In this document: in pieces, positions 43,581-53,282 of the stretch | How the letters are laid out: each line of letters begins with the position of its first letter | How positions within the stretch are numbered: position 1 is the first letter of the stretch | Assembly (NCBI RefSeq): GCF_030268045.1 | Contig: NZ_BSDC01000003.1 | Span: 496,001-560,000, forward strand | Direction of reading: 5' to 3' | Source of the DNA: Geothrix edaphica | Lineage (GTDB): Bacteria > Acidobacteriota > Holophagae > Holophagales > Holophagaceae | Length of the DNA: 64,000 nt | Made by a program: the position numbers and the translations under genes | The notes under the pieces: generated by a model | The model's input: only the letters and a program-made list of their open reading frames with translations | Told to the model about the DNA's origin: nothing | The model's database searches: none

Positions 43581-46514
43581 TTACCGAACCTCCACTTCGA
43601 ACACTTGCAGCCCGTCTTGCCGCGTGGTCTTCCCTGCGATGCTCAGCGTCTCCCCTACGCGGTAGGGGCGCTGACGGCGCTGGATCACATCAGGGAACGC
43701 CACTGCTTCGCAAAGCGCCGTCTCGTCTTCCAGCGTGAGGAACTGCATCGCCTCGCCCTTCTCGGTGGAGACGACCTTCTCCGCCACCACCAGGGTCCAG
43801 AACCTGAGACGGGTGCCCTGGGGCTTCATCAGCGCATCCACCGCCCGGTCGGGCCCGCTTCCTTTCCGAATTCTCATCAAGGCCGCGGGATGGATCTCCA
43901 GGGTCAGGCCCATGGTGGCGTTCTCCAGGTCTGCCCGGTCGAAGGGGTTGGTTGGCCTCGGCCTCACTCCCGCTGGGACGCCACCCAGCCTCGCCCACAT
44001 GAGGTGGGTGCGGTCGCCATTCCGGGTCCAGAGGTCGAAGGCCCCGGCCGCGCAGAGCGCCTCCGCCGTAGTCACGGACAACTTCACACGCCGCAGGAGG
44101 TCGTCCAGGTCCTTGAATGGTCCACTCTCCCGTCGCTCATCCAATAGGGCCTTCACCTCTTGCTCACGGGCCCCCATGACCTGCATCAGGCCCACCCGGA
44201 GCACCTGGTCCCCCTCGGCCGTGAAAGCCCAGTCCGATTCGTTCGCACTCGGCCCCTCCACCACCAGACGGTGGCGCCGGGCGTCCCCCAGGTAGGCATT
44301 GGCCGGGTAGAACCCGCCCTGATTCGTGATCACAGAGGCAAAGAACACGGCCGGATGGTGGGCCTTGATCCAGGCGCTCTCGAAACTCACCTGGGAGTAG
44401 CTGGCCGAGTGGGGCTTGCAGAAGGAGTAGCCGGTGAAGGTCTTCACCATGTCCCAGGCTTCGTCCACCACCGCCTGGCGGACGCCCCGGGCCGCGCACC
44501 CCCGGCGGAACTTGGCCTCAAAGATCGGTAGCTTGGCCTCGCAGTCTGGCTTGCCGAGCAGCTTCCTCAACTGGTCGGCCTCGTAGTAGGTCCACCCGGC
44601 CAGCTCGACCCCGACCTTCAGCACATCCTCCTGGTAGACCAGCACCCCGTAGCTCTCGGAGAGCAGCCGCTCGAACACCGGGTCTGTGGGAATGTAGGTC
44701 TCCTCGCCCCGGGCTCGTTTTACATAGCGGTCGATCCAGTGGTAGGCCGCCGGGCGGATCAGGCTGGAGTGGATGACCAGCGTCTCGAAATCCCCCTTCC
44801 GCACCCGTTGTTGGAGCTGGCGCATGGCCGGGCTCTCGACGTAGAAGACGCCCATGCTGTCCCCCCGGGCGAGGAGGGCCTGGGTTTCCGGGTCCTGCCG
44901 GGAGTTTGTTCCGGGATCCTTCGGCACGGCACTTCCCAGAACCCGGTAGGCGTCCCGGATGACTGCCAGGCTCCGGTTCCCCAGCAGGTCGATCTTCACC
45001 AGGCCATAGTTCTCCACCCCGTCTTTGTCCCAGGCCGTGATGGAGGTGTTCTCCTTGGCGGGGGCGGGCTGGAAGGCCACATGCTCCCAGAGCGGGCCCG
45101 TGGTCACGATGGTCCCGCCGGGATGAACCGAGAACTGATTGAAGTGCCCCTTCAGGAGCGCAGCTTGCCGGAGGATCTCAGCCCAAGCGGGGTTCTCCGC
45201 CGCGATCCCAAGCCCTCCTTCCCAGCCCCGCACCAACCGGGCGAGTTGCCTCAACTCGTCGTCCGGCCGGCCGTGAATCTGGGCCACCGCCCGAAGGGCT
45301 CCCTTGGCCTTGAAGAAGGTGTGGTTGGACACCATGGCCACCCGGTCCCGTCCGTACCGCTCGAACACGGCCTGGATCACCTTGTCCCGCTCGTCCCAAG
45401 CGAAGTCGATGTCCATGTCCGGGGGGTCCTTCCGCTCCAAGGTGAGGAACCGCTCGAACATGAGGTTGGTGCCCACGGGGTCCACGTTGCTGAGGCCGAG
45501 GGCGTAGCTGACCAGGGAGGCGGCGCCGCTCCCCCGGCCGCAGATCCGGCTGGGAATGCCCTGGTGCTTCAGGGCCTGGACGATGTCCTGGACCAGGAGG
45601 AAGTAGGTGGCGAACCCCTTCGCGGCGATGAGGTCCAGCTCCCGCTCCATGCGGGCGAGGATGTCTCCGCGGAGTTCGGGGAACCGTTCCTCGACGCCGG
45701 CCCGTACCCGCTCTCGGAGTACGGCGTCGAGGTCCGAGCCGTCCAGGTTGAGAGGCCGGGAAACCACCCACTTCCCCCAGTGGATGCGCCAGGCAGCCAC
45801 CTGCTCCAGGAGGTCCCGCGTGGCCCGGGCGACCTGTGGCTCGGCCGCGGGGAAGCGGCCCTCCCAGGTCTGCCGATGCACCGCCGCCTCACCAGGAGTC
45901 CAGAGGGGCTCCGTACGGATGAGGGTCTGCTGGTGGTGGATGGCCCGCTTGACGCGGTGCATCTCCAACCCCTCCGGCGTGCGGTACCGCAAGACCTGGG
46001 GCGCGACGACCCGAAGCCCACGGGAGAGCGCCTGGCGGGCCTCCTGGACGCGACAGGGGTGGCCGAGCAGGGAAGCCTCCACCCCGGCCTTCTGGAGCGC
46101 CTCAAGGCCCTCCAACGTCTCCGTGAGGACCAGGCAGCCCAGCGGTGGCTCACCCTGCACCCGGAGGGTTCCCGCCTCGTCCATTCCGTGGGCTTGGTCC
46201 GTGAGCAGCTTGTTCAGGGCCGCATAACCCTTGTCGCTGGTGGGCAGGGCGCCGTAGGCATGCCCATACCAGGTGAAGCGGCACCCCAGGTGAACCCGGA
46301 ACATCTCCTCCTCGAGATCCGGAGGGAGGCCCTCCAGTTCCCGGGCCCGGCGGGGCCACTCCAGTTCCTCCCGTAGCTTCGGGTAGCCCTGTACCCCCGT
46401 GTCCCAAGAGACAAGGTCCTGATAGCCCAGGCACCGGGCCAGCTTGAGAAGCTGCCGGGCGGGATAGACCCCCTCGCCCACGCTGAAGTCGGAGATCCCG
46501 AGGGCGAAGCTCAT
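43581..46514 (-). CDS. DnaE-family (DnaE2/ImuC-like) DNA polymerase with degenerate PHP
   Basis: 977 residues from ATG 46,514 (an upstream GTG at 46,526 is also open). Family III polymerase features: Gly-Arg-Gly-Ser-Gly-Ala-Ala-Ser-Leu-Val and the catalytic Pro-Asp-Met-Asp-Ile-Asp-Phe (365-371), helix-hairpin-helix near Ala-Gly-Ala-Phe-Asp and a C-terminal OB fold. The PHP domain has lost its metal residues: Gly-Ile-Ser-Asp-Phe-Ser at the His-x-His site and Ser-Trp-Asp-Thr at the Asp-His site. Shorter than replicative DnaE, it is like error-prone ImuC. No ImuA/ImuB gene is next to it; the next gene is SRAP, which fits an SOS-type module. Confidence 0.85.
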   Translation of the reverse strand: MSFALGISDFSVGEGVYPARQLLKLARCLGYQDLVSWDTGVQGYPKLREELEWPRRARELEGLPPDLEEEMFRVHLGCRFTWYGHAYGALPTSDKGYAALNKLLTDQAHGMDEAGTLRVQGEPPLGCLVLTETLEGLEALQKAGVEASLLGHPCRVQEARQALSRGLRVVAPQVLRYRTPEGLEMHRVKRAIHHQQTLIRTEPLWTPGEAAVHRQTWEGRFPAAEPQVARATRDLLEQVAAWRIHWGKWVVSRPLNLDGSDLDAVLRERVRAGVEERFPELRGDILARMERELDLIAAKGFATYFLLVQDIVQALKHQGIPSRICGRGSGAASLVSYALGLSNVDPVGTNLMFERFLTLERKDPPDMDIDFAWDERDKVIQAVFERYGRDRVAMVSNHTFFKAKGALRAVAQIHGRPDDELRQLARLVRGWEGGLGIAAENPAWAEILRQAALLKGHFNQFSVHPGGTIVTTGPLWEHVAFQPAPAKENTSITAWDKDGVENYGLVKIDLLGNRSLAVIRDAYRVLGSAVPKDPGTNSRQDPETQALLARGDSMGVFYVESPAMRQLQQRVRKGDFETLVIHSSLIRPAAYHWIDRYVKRARGEETYIPTDPVFERLLSESYGVLVYQEDVLKVGVELAGWTYYEADQLRKLLGKPDCEAKLPIFEAKFRRGCAARGVRQAVVDEAWDMVKTFTGYSFCKPHSASYSQVSFESAWIKAHHPAVFFASVITNQGGFYPANAYLGDARRHRLVVEGPSANESDWAFTAEGDQVLRVGLMQVMGAREQEVKALLDERRESGPFKDLDDLLRRVKLSVTTAEALCAAGAFDLWTRNGDRTHLMWARLGGVPAGVRPRPTNPFDRADLENATMGLTLEIHPAALMRIRKGSGPDRAVDALMKPQGTRLRFWTLVVAEKVVSTEKGEAMQFLTLEDETALCEAVAFPDVIQRRQRPYRVGETLSIAGKTTRQDGLQVFEVEVR

Positions 46515-46645
46515 CGCAAGCCCCACGCCCGTCCTGCCCAGGTCAGGGCCGTCCCGTCATGCCTCCACCACGCCCACACCGAACCCCTCCGAGGGGATCC
46601 AAGTATGGCGAATAAAAAACGAAAATCAAGCCTCGTCTGGGGAGC

Positions 46646-47311
46646 CTAGGCTACGGGCAGGATCAACTCTGGCCCGTCACTCCGAACATTTCCGACCGCA
46701 GGGCTTACGGGGTGGGCGGCCATCCGGTCGCTCGGGAATGGGACGAGCAGGGGCTGGACCTCGCGGGGCTGGGAGGCAGGATCCAGCCAGAGGTCCCAGG
46801 TCTCCTTGGGCAGGATCACGGGCATGCGGTTGTGGATGTCGGCCATGAGGCTATTGGGCCCGGTGGTGATAATGCAGGCGCTGATCATCACCTCTCCGTT
46901 GGGGCCCTGCCAGTCCTCCATCAGGCCCGCGAAGGCAAAGAACCCCTCATCCTTCGGGTGGATGTAGAAGGGCTGCTTTCCTTTTCCCTGGACCTGCCAC
47001 TCGTAGAAGCCGGTGGCCGGCACGATCACGCGCTTTCGCTTGAAGGCCGCGCGGAAGGTGGGTTTCTCCGTCAGGGTTTCCGCCCGAGCATTGATGGGCT
47101 TTGAGAACTCGTTGGGGTCCTTCACCCAGGCCGGGATGAGCCCCCAGAAGGCCACATCGGCGAGTCTTCGCCCTCCTTCCGGGCGGACGATGATGATGTA
47201 CTGACCCGGGGCGATGTTGTAGCCATCCCGGATGGCGAAGCCCGGCGGCACCAAGCCGAACGCCTCGGTCAGGTTGGCAGCACTGAGGGTGAAGGTGTAT
47301 CGACCGCACAT
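46646..47311 (-). CDS. SRAP/HMCES (YedK) family abasic-site DNA-protein cross-linker
   Basis: 221 residues. The start is fixed at ATG 47,311 because Cys2 (Met-Cys-Gly-Arg-Tyr) must become the N terminus to attack abasic DNA. Asn-Ala-Arg-Ala-Glu-Thr, Thr-Gly-Phe-Tyr-Glu-Trp and His-Asn-Arg-Met-Pro supply the conserved Asn, Glu and His. It shields abasic sites in single-stranded DNA. It lies 131 bp upstream of the polymerase gene, and both are SOS-type functions. Confidence 0.95.
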   Translation of the reverse strand: MCGRYTFTLSAANLTEAFGLVPPGFAIRDGYNIAPGQYIIIVRPEGGRRLADVAFWGLIPAWVKDPNEFSKPINARAETLTEKPTFRAAFKRKRVIVPATGFYEWQVQGKGKQPFYIHPKDEGFFAFAGLMEDWQGPNGEVMISACIITTGPNSLMADIHNRMPVILPKETWDLWLDPASQPREVQPLLVPFPSDRMAAHPVSPAVGNVRSDGPELILPVA

Positions 47312-47512
47312 GTGGGGCATGATGCCCGGAGGCTATGATTTTCGGAAGAATTCAGAGATAAAACCTCACGATGTGGATTTGATTAATTTCCAAATTTACA
47401 GGCAGGTCAGGGTCGTAGGCTGCTTTCAAGTATCGAGGAATATCTTGTCTATTCGACCAGTTGATCGCTAGGCACGATGAATGGTCGGCAGGGTAGCCAA
47501 TGGCGAGGGGGC

Positions 47513-47743
47513 CTAGCCACGAAGCATTTCACTCAGTTCAACCCCAAGTGCATCTGCCAAGGCTTCCATATTGTCGACCGAAATATTCCTCTCGCCGCGT
47601 TCTACCGAGCCCACATAGGTCCGGTGGAGGTTGACAAGATCGGCCAGGTCCTCCTGGGAGAGGCCTTTCTGCGTCCGAATACTGCGAAGGTTCTCGGCGA
47701 ACCGGAGTCTTGCAGGTATACGCCTTACGCCCTTCTTGGCCAT
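47513..47743 (-). CDS. XRE-family helix-turn-helix regulator
   Basis: 76 residues from ATG 47,743 (a TTG at 47,761 is also open). Phe-Ala-Glu-Asn-Leu-Arg-Ser-Ile-Arg and Gly-Leu-Ser-Gln-Glu-Asp-Leu-Ala-Asp-Leu-Val-Asn-Leu-His-Arg-Thr-Tyr-Val-Gly are a Cro/C1 helix-turn-helix close to the controller (C) proteins of restriction systems. It may control the neighbouring restriction or SOS-type genes; the target is not shown. Confidence 0.88.
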   Translation of the reverse strand: MAKKGVRRIPARLRFAENLRSIRTQKGLSQEDLADLVNLHRTYVGSVERGERNISVDNMEALADALGVELSEMLRG

Positions 47744-47849
47744 AAGGGCGATCGTCGGCAATTGACGACTATGAATCTACAGACTATAAGTAGCATTGTC
47801 GAGCTAATCTTGCAACATCACCCCTACCTGAGGGCGGATGGAGAGAAGC

Positions 47850-48260
47850 ATGCAGGACGAATCGCAAGGCGCCTTCAAGCGACGATTGAGGAAGTACCTT
47901 TCAGAAATGGAAAGGGCCCAACCGTTACACGCGCAGGGACATCGAGTCTCTGGTGGCAGGTGCCATCTTGACGCAGAGACATTCGAACTGCTGACTCGCC
48001 ACTTTAAGAGAGGGAAGTATTCCAAAGGGATTATGGAAGGCTTTGTGCGTGTGATTGGTGTGACCAGTTCAGCAGACCTCCAACGGTCCTCCAACGCCGC
48101 CAAGCTACTGAGGTCAGAGAAGGGAGGGCACATCGTGCAGGTCTCGGCCTTCAAGAACGAGATGGACGAGGTGAAGAAGGCCGCTGCTTTGGCTGATTTG
48201 ACCGTACCAGCCTTATTGGAGGCATGCACATACCTGTTCGTGCGAGTCGGGCTTCACTGA
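47850..48260 (+). CDS. Hypothetical protein of 136 residues
   Basis: Started at ATG 47,850, which has GGAGAGA at the right distance (an ATG at 47,838 is in frame). The protein is basic and helical with a Leu-Leu-Thr-Arg-His-Phe-Lys-Arg-Gly-Lys-Tyr-Ser middle and a C-terminal Leu-Leu-Glu-Ala-Cys-Thr-Tyr-Leu-Phe. No family is recognised. Confidence 0.5.
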   Translation: MQDESQGAFKRRLRKYLSEMERAQPLHAQGHRVSGGRCHLDAETFELLTRHFKRGKYSKGIMEGFVRVIGVTSSADLQRSSNAAKLLRSEKGGHIVQVSAFKNEMDEVKKAAALADLTVPALLEACTYLFVRVGLH

Positions 48261-48377
48261 GGTTGAATGAATAATCAATTCCAAGCGAAGGAACTAGCGG
48301 GGGCCGGCGCCCGATTACTTCTCACTGGATTTATCGCCTGATGGCCAAAGCTCACTCAGAGAAGACTCCGCCCCATT

Positions 48378-49139
48378 ATGATGGTCAGACAATTCTTGTC
48401 TAGTTTGACAACCGAGATTGTAGATGAGCCAATCATGACTGAAACTCCAGAACAGCGTAGAGTCAGACGATTATTCACTGCGACTCCCGAGGAGCTCGGG
48501 GCGGCTGCTGTGCGAGGGGCCCTGAGGAGGAAAGAGCACGGGGCCCTTCCCGATTTCCCGTCAGTCTGCCCCGATGCTTGCCCATACTGCGGACAAGAAC
48601 TCGGGTCAGGGTGCGAATCCCAGGAGGTAGAGGCTGGGGTCGCCTATTCCTGCGCGACGTGCCACAACATTGTCTACTTCGTTCCGAAGGACCCCTCGAC
48701 AGTTGATCTCGGTCGTAAATTCGCGTTAGAAGAGGACAGATTCGCGGCCCTGGATGCACGGGGGTGGGCCAGTAATCTCTCGGATGAAGAGAGAATGGCC
48801 GAGGCTGTGAATAAGGGATTGGTCCCCGCCGGGCTGAGGGCCTACTTTCGAATCATGCACCTATGGGGTATCGGCGAAGAGGAAGCCTCGGTTCTCTTGG
48901 GGTTCGACCATAAACCTACAGAGATCGAGATTGGAACCGATCCCCTGAAGCGGATCTCCCATACCATCGGAATCTACAGAGCACTACACACCCTGCTTGC
49001 TCTCGAATCCGCCAACGCATGGGTGAAACAACCAAACACTGATGAGCTCTTCAGGGGAAGGCCGGCCTTGGAGCTTCTTCAGACGGGGACCCAGGGATTC
49101 GAGCAATTACGGAACTACCTCGCAGCGAACCTCTCGTAG
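48378..49139 (+). CDS. Zinc-ribbon protein with an Xre/MbcA/ParS-like toxin-binding domain
   Basis: 253 residues (an internal ATG at 48,435 is a possible later start). A zinc ribbon (Cys-Pro-Tyr-Cys, Cys-Ala-Thr-Cys) lies at about 69-95. The C-terminal 70 residues (Asp-Pro-Leu-Lys-Arg-Ile-Ser-His, Phe-Arg-Gly-Arg-Pro-Ala-Leu-Glu-Leu-Leu and Leu-Arg-Asn-Tyr-Leu) fit the MbcA/ParS antitoxin domain that binds RES-type toxins. No RES toxin is next to it, and the zinc-ribbon fusion is unusual, so it may be a lone antitoxin or a different switch. Confidence 0.65.
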   Translation: MMVRQFLSSLTTEIVDEPIMTETPEQRRVRRLFTATPEELGAAAVRGALRRKEHGALPDFPSVCPDACPYCGQELGSGCESQEVEAGVAYSCATCHNIVYFVPKDPSTVDLGRKFALEEDRFAALDARGWASNLSDEERMAEAVNKGLVPAGLRAYFRIMHLWGIGEEEASVLLGFDHKPTEIEIGTDPLKRISHTIGIYRALHTLLALESANAWVKQPNTDELFRGRPALELLQTGTQGFEQLRNYLAANLS

Positions 49140-49186
49140 GCAGGCAGTTCCAAGGGAACCCATTGTTACAGAATTGATTGTTGTGG

Positions 49187-50128
49187 TCACATAAGTTCAT
49201 CTTCATCAGCCTGAATCTGGGTGTGGGAAAGCAGATGGTCCCACCTCAGGATAGGCGATTCCCCAAGGTGTTTCCCGATCAGCCTGAAGACCTTTTTCAG
49301 GTCCATCAGCACATTATCCCGGAGATCTACGCAGAATCGCTTCCAGCGGAAGTCTCTGACTTCTGCATGCACATTACCCATGTCGTCGTTCATCGAGCCG
49401 CGCGCATTCCATCCGATGGGGGCCGTCAATCTACCCAGTTCGACACTGTAGGTGCGTTTCACCGTTGCGAAGTCTTCCTTCACGTGAGCGAGATTGACCA
49501 TACCGCCCATCCAGTTGTGTTCAGATTCCCCAAGTTTGACCAATCCGTATCGAACCCGATTCAAATGGCGAACCCATTTTTCAGGGGGGGAGAACATAAC
49601 CAGCCTCGCCGGATCGAGGGCTACTGACTTGCCGGGCGAGTAATCCTCGGGTGCATTGGTTGGTACAATCTGTAATACCTTGCCGCCGATTCGAAGGATC
49701 GATTCTGAAGGGATCCAAAGGAGTCTCGCAGCCTTTAGTTGGCGCGTGTGGACCCCTTGATCCCAGCCTAAGCAAAGTTCATAGGTGCTTTTCCCATAAG
49801 AGACCATTTCCTGTGCCACCGCAGCTACGAACCACTTCACTGCATCCTGAAGGTCCTCGTGGTAGCGATCAGTTCGGAGGCTTCCTGCTAGGATCCGCTG
49901 AAGGTCCTGTGAACAGCCATCTACCCAGACGGACTTCTTCAACGAGCCGGATCGATCGTGTTGAACACTGTTGAATTGGTGAAAGATCTGGTTGTTTACA
50001 TCTTCGGCGCACATCCAAAGTTTGGACCCAGGATCATCTAGGCGGGACTTGATACCAATGTGGTGGTACCAAACAGACGCCCGTTCCCACTGGAGGGTTT
50101 CTTCTGAGTCCGCTCCGTGAAGTCGCAT
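49187..50128 (-). CDS. Hypothetical protein of 313 residues, partner of the membrane protein upstream
   Basis: Its ATG directly follows the stop of the membrane-protein gene (no gap), so the two are a pair. It is soluble, rich in Trp and His, with Trp-Phe-Val-Ala-Ala-Val-Ala-Gln-Glu-Met and Trp-Asp-Gln-Gly-Val-His-Thr. No family is recognised. Confidence 0.55.
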   Translation of the reverse strand: MRLHGADSEETLQWERASVWYHHIGIKSRLDDPGSKLWMCAEDVNNQIFHQFNSVQHDRSGSLKKSVWVDGCSQDLQRILAGSLRTDRYHEDLQDAVKWFVAAVAQEMVSYGKSTYELCLGWDQGVHTRQLKAARLLWIPSESILRIGGKVLQIVPTNAPEDYSPGKSVALDPARLVMFSPPEKWVRHLNRVRYGLVKLGESEHNWMGGMVNLAHVKEDFATVKRTYSVELGRLTAPIGWNARGSMNDDMGNVHAEVRDFRWKRFCVDLRDNVLMDLKKVFRLIGKHLGESPILRWDHLLSHTQIQADEDELM

Positions 50129-52726
50129 TTACTCACCTTCGCCAAGGTTGAGTTCGCGTAAAAGGCTTTCAACCTTATACGGCAGGGACAGTCCTTTGGC
50201 CGCTTCCTGTTTGGCAAGGTACAGAGCTCCGAACACCTCGAAGGGTTCCTGGTATGGGTTCCCTAGATGAAAGCCCATCGCATCAATCAATGGAGGGATG
50301 GTTCGCGGCCCCCTGGACGTACGTGGATTGAATCCGAAGATTTCCTCTGATTCGATTCCACGCCGCACCAATCCCTCACGAAGCGTCCTCTCCCATTTCA
50401 GTCTCTGCATGGAACTGGGTGAGAACATCGGAACCATTGTTGGATTATCGATGCAGTGGAATTGATCCTGAACGAACGCAGATGGATCGGGCGAGTTTTC
50501 AATCAGTTTGTCCCATAGAATATGTGCGGAGTCCCAGCAACCTGATTTATCGATGTCCGAATAGATCAACGCCAAGCCTGAAAGGGTCATCAAATCTAAT
50601 TGGAGATCCATCACAACCGAATTCCTGTAATTTGAATTCCTCGGATCGATACGCCTCAGTAGTTCGGCTTTGATGGCTTCACTGGCGAGTAAATATGCTG
50701 GGAATAACTTCGAGAATGACTTTTTATCTTTCTCATCAAGCGCCTTGACGAGTTCATCCCCGATATTGGCTCTCGCAATTCCAAGTACATCCGGAAGGTC
50801 CTCCTCACCAATGGCACTGGAACATAAACCCGGGACGACCTCAGCCCAAATATGAATGAGCTTGGAGTGCGATATCTCAATGGTCTTTAGAGCCTCGTCG
50901 CCTCTGCTCTCAGGGTCTGCCCCATTGGGTTCACTGATGCTTTTCAGATTTGCGTAAACGTCTTTCAGAGTGTGGACCTGTATCATCCCCTTCTCGCATG
51001 CTTCCAATCCACGAATCACGAGAATGCTCGCCCATAGGGGCGCCTTTGATTGGACCAAGAAGGCAATAGGTTGAACGAGCCCTCGATCGATGTTGGTTGG
51101 AATCTGCGCGATTTGAGCTTTGATAACATCCGCATAGGCCAACGCGACTACCCGTCTGACATGCCTTGGTTGCGTTCGCAATTCCCCTTCCACTTCGAAC
51201 TCGAATTGAAGGCGTGAAGCGAAATCCTCAAGAACGCGGAGAACCTGCCGTGGGTGGGCCACCTTATAGATTCGCCTTCTATCCAACGACAAAAGATCAT
51301 CCACGGTGCCTTCGATCAAATCGTCGGTGTTATGGGCCAACTCTTGCGCAGGGTGGAGGATCGGCGCTATCGCCGCAAATCCCAGTAGGTCCGCAAGCTG
51401 AAGATGCTTCTTCGGTTCCTGCAATGGTTCAGCCTGCGATAGGACCTGGGTGGTTCTGGATATCATTTCATCCAGTAGGCCCTGTGCAGAGGTGTTTTCA
51501 TAGACCCGCGAAAATGCTTCAACCAAGTACCCGTAGTCCAAGAGGAGCGTGGCCACATCATCCAAGGCATTGCGCTCCACCAGGGTGGACAGACATTTCA
51601 TGAGCATGGATATGCAGCGGGTCTCAATTTGTTGATGATCCGCAACGGGAGCCGAAGTAGGCATGGTTCCCGTTTCAAGGGCAATGGATGTGGAAGAACT
51701 ATTCATCGACTGAAAGCGTTGGAACTCCGCTTTTTGGGGAAACCATCGACTCGTGCTCGGGATGGATGTCTTCACGATTGCATGAGCTTTCGCCACATGT
51801 ACGACCGCTTGCGCCAATGAGAGTATGGCGTCGTTGCGCGGGTAATCGTCCCGTGTGACCTCTAAAACCAAATCTTCGAGGATTAGAACTTGTTCATTCG
51901 CTCTATTGCAAGCGTAGACCTGGAACGATGGATCTAACCATAGGCGTCCTCCCCGCGTCATAGTCTGAATCTGTTGGACGAAGGTTTGAATCGGCATTGG
52001 TGCAAGCGCCGCTGGATCAAACAATCGGAAGATTTGGCTTCCAATTGGGATGAATCCCAACAAACAAAGCCCAGATAATAGGAGCATGTATGCGATGAAT
52101 ATAGTTGAAGGTGGGACATCGAAGCCAGTTAGGGCCACCCCAAGAATTGAGGTCATCGCAGTGTGGGAAAGCAACCTGATGTATCGGCGGTTGAATTTGT
52201 CTTGCACAATTAAATTGCGAACTGCAGGTTTCACCTTTAAGAAGGTGGTACTGGCCACGATGCTCATGGCGGTGAAGAACAAAGCCAGTACCGCCGCAGA
52301 GGCTTGGGCGATGGTGATTAGCAGCGTGATGTAAATTCCCAGATTGAAGGACGAAATGAAGGATTGCCACGCCTGGAAAGGACCGTGGCTTTGGAAATGC
52401 GCCGGCAGAAGCACTAAAAGGATCACCGCCAGGATCGAATAAATTCCTTGAGGCGTGACCTGGCGAAGAAGCCATTTAGTAGCTCCCAACCCATCTCGCC
52501 CGTCTTTCATCTGTTCAATTTGAATATGGAGAGTTCTATCTCTTCGAAAACGCAGGGACTCGATTTTTCGCGAGGCCCAAATCCCGAGTTCGGTTCGCCT
52601 CACCAAAAACAAACCAAGTTGTGGCGAGCTTGCCTGGATCCATCGATTGAAATGGGAAATCCAACTCTGCATCCCATGAATCCAGCGAAGGCTAGACGTT
52701 CGGGATTGGTGAGTTGACTGGACCAT
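50129..52726 (-). CDS. Large membrane protein of unknown family
   Basis: 865 residues from ATG 52,726 (TAAGG upstream). About four membrane spans lie between residues 90 and 230 (Ile-Leu-Ala-Val-Ile-Leu-Leu-Val-Leu-Leu, Leu-Leu-Ile-Thr-Ile-Ala-Gln and others), with an arrangement like DUF2254 membrane proteins. A long soluble C-terminal part of about 600 residues follows and looks helical. Together with its unspaced partner it is a candidate defence or stress module, by location only. Confidence 0.6.
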   Translation of the reverse strand: MVQSTHQSRTSSLRWIHGMQSWISHFNRWIQASSPQLGLFLVRRTELGIWASRKIESLRFRRDRTLHIQIEQMKDGRDGLGATKWLLRQVTPQGIYSILAVILLVLLPAHFQSHGPFQAWQSFISSFNLGIYITLLITIAQASAAVLALFFTAMSIVASTTFLKVKPAVRNLIVQDKFNRRYIRLLSHTAMTSILGVALTGFDVPPSTIFIAYMLLLSGLCLLGFIPIGSQIFRLFDPAALAPMPIQTFVQQIQTMTRGGRLWLDPSFQVYACNRANEQVLILEDLVLEVTRDDYPRNDAILSLAQAVVHVAKAHAIVKTSIPSTSRWFPQKAEFQRFQSMNSSSTSIALETGTMPTSAPVADHQQIETRCISMLMKCLSTLVERNALDDVATLLLDYGYLVEAFSRVYENTSAQGLLDEMISRTTQVLSQAEPLQEPKKHLQLADLLGFAAIAPILHPAQELAHNTDDLIEGTVDDLLSLDRRRIYKVAHPRQVLRVLEDFASRLQFEFEVEGELRTQPRHVRRVVALAYADVIKAQIAQIPTNIDRGLVQPIAFLVQSKAPLWASILVIRGLEACEKGMIQVHTLKDVYANLKSISEPNGADPESRGDEALKTIEISHSKLIHIWAEVVPGLCSSAIGEEDLPDVLGIARANIGDELVKALDEKDKKSFSKLFPAYLLASEAIKAELLRRIDPRNSNYRNSVVMDLQLDLMTLSGLALIYSDIDKSGCWDSAHILWDKLIENSPDPSAFVQDQFHCIDNPTMVPMFSPSSMQRLKWERTLREGLVRRGIESEEIFGFNPRTSRGPRTIPPLIDAMGFHLGNPYQEPFEVFGALYLAKQEAAKGLSLPYKVESLLRELNLGEGE

Positions 52727-53282
52727 TATTGCCTTAGTGTGTGAACGGAGTATGGCAGACCGAATCTTACTTCGCGAGTCTCGGCGACTGTCTACCGCTC
52801 TCACACAGCTTTAGCGTCACATCCCATGCAAATCCGCGCTCAGAGGATACCCGTTGCATTGACACCATTGAATCGGAATTGGGAGTCGAATCGGGGGCTC
52901 TGCCCCCGTACCCCCGGGGTTTATCGCATAAGGACCAAAGCTCTCGCTGAAAGAATCGATCCCAATTTGCGGCCAGGTAGAAGAAGGGCCTCCTTGTGGG
53001 AGGCCCTTGAAGCGTGAGCTTCGGCCCCAGCTCGGCGCTCGGGTCGCATCCCTGCGTTGCCCTATCCTCCGGCTGGCTGGAAGAAGGGTAGGCCCACAAA
53101 TCTCCCTCGACAAGTCCTAGCTGTGTTTCCTCCGACCCGGTGCTGACGGTGGTTCAAGTGCCTGCCCTAGTGCATCTGCGTCGCCGAAGAAGGCGGCCTA
53201 AGGAATGTTGGGATTTACCGATTCCATTCGGCGACTCTTGCGCCTTGGATGCCGGGGGCGGAATATTCTCTGAGAGGTCCGA
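52727..53282. other. Stretch with no gene, containing hairpins
   Basis: No supported frame is seen on either strand. A short stem GGGGGC / GCCCCC lies near 52,898 and a longer one AAGGGCCTCC / GGAGGCCCTT near 52,984. They may end transcripts from either side. It separates the membrane-protein pair from the small antitoxin-like gene. Confidence 0.4.

Noticed and set aside
46527-46645. LexA/SOS box before the polymerase gene
   Set aside because: No convincing palindromic SOS box could be seen by eye in the gap; only a genome-derived motif model could settle it.
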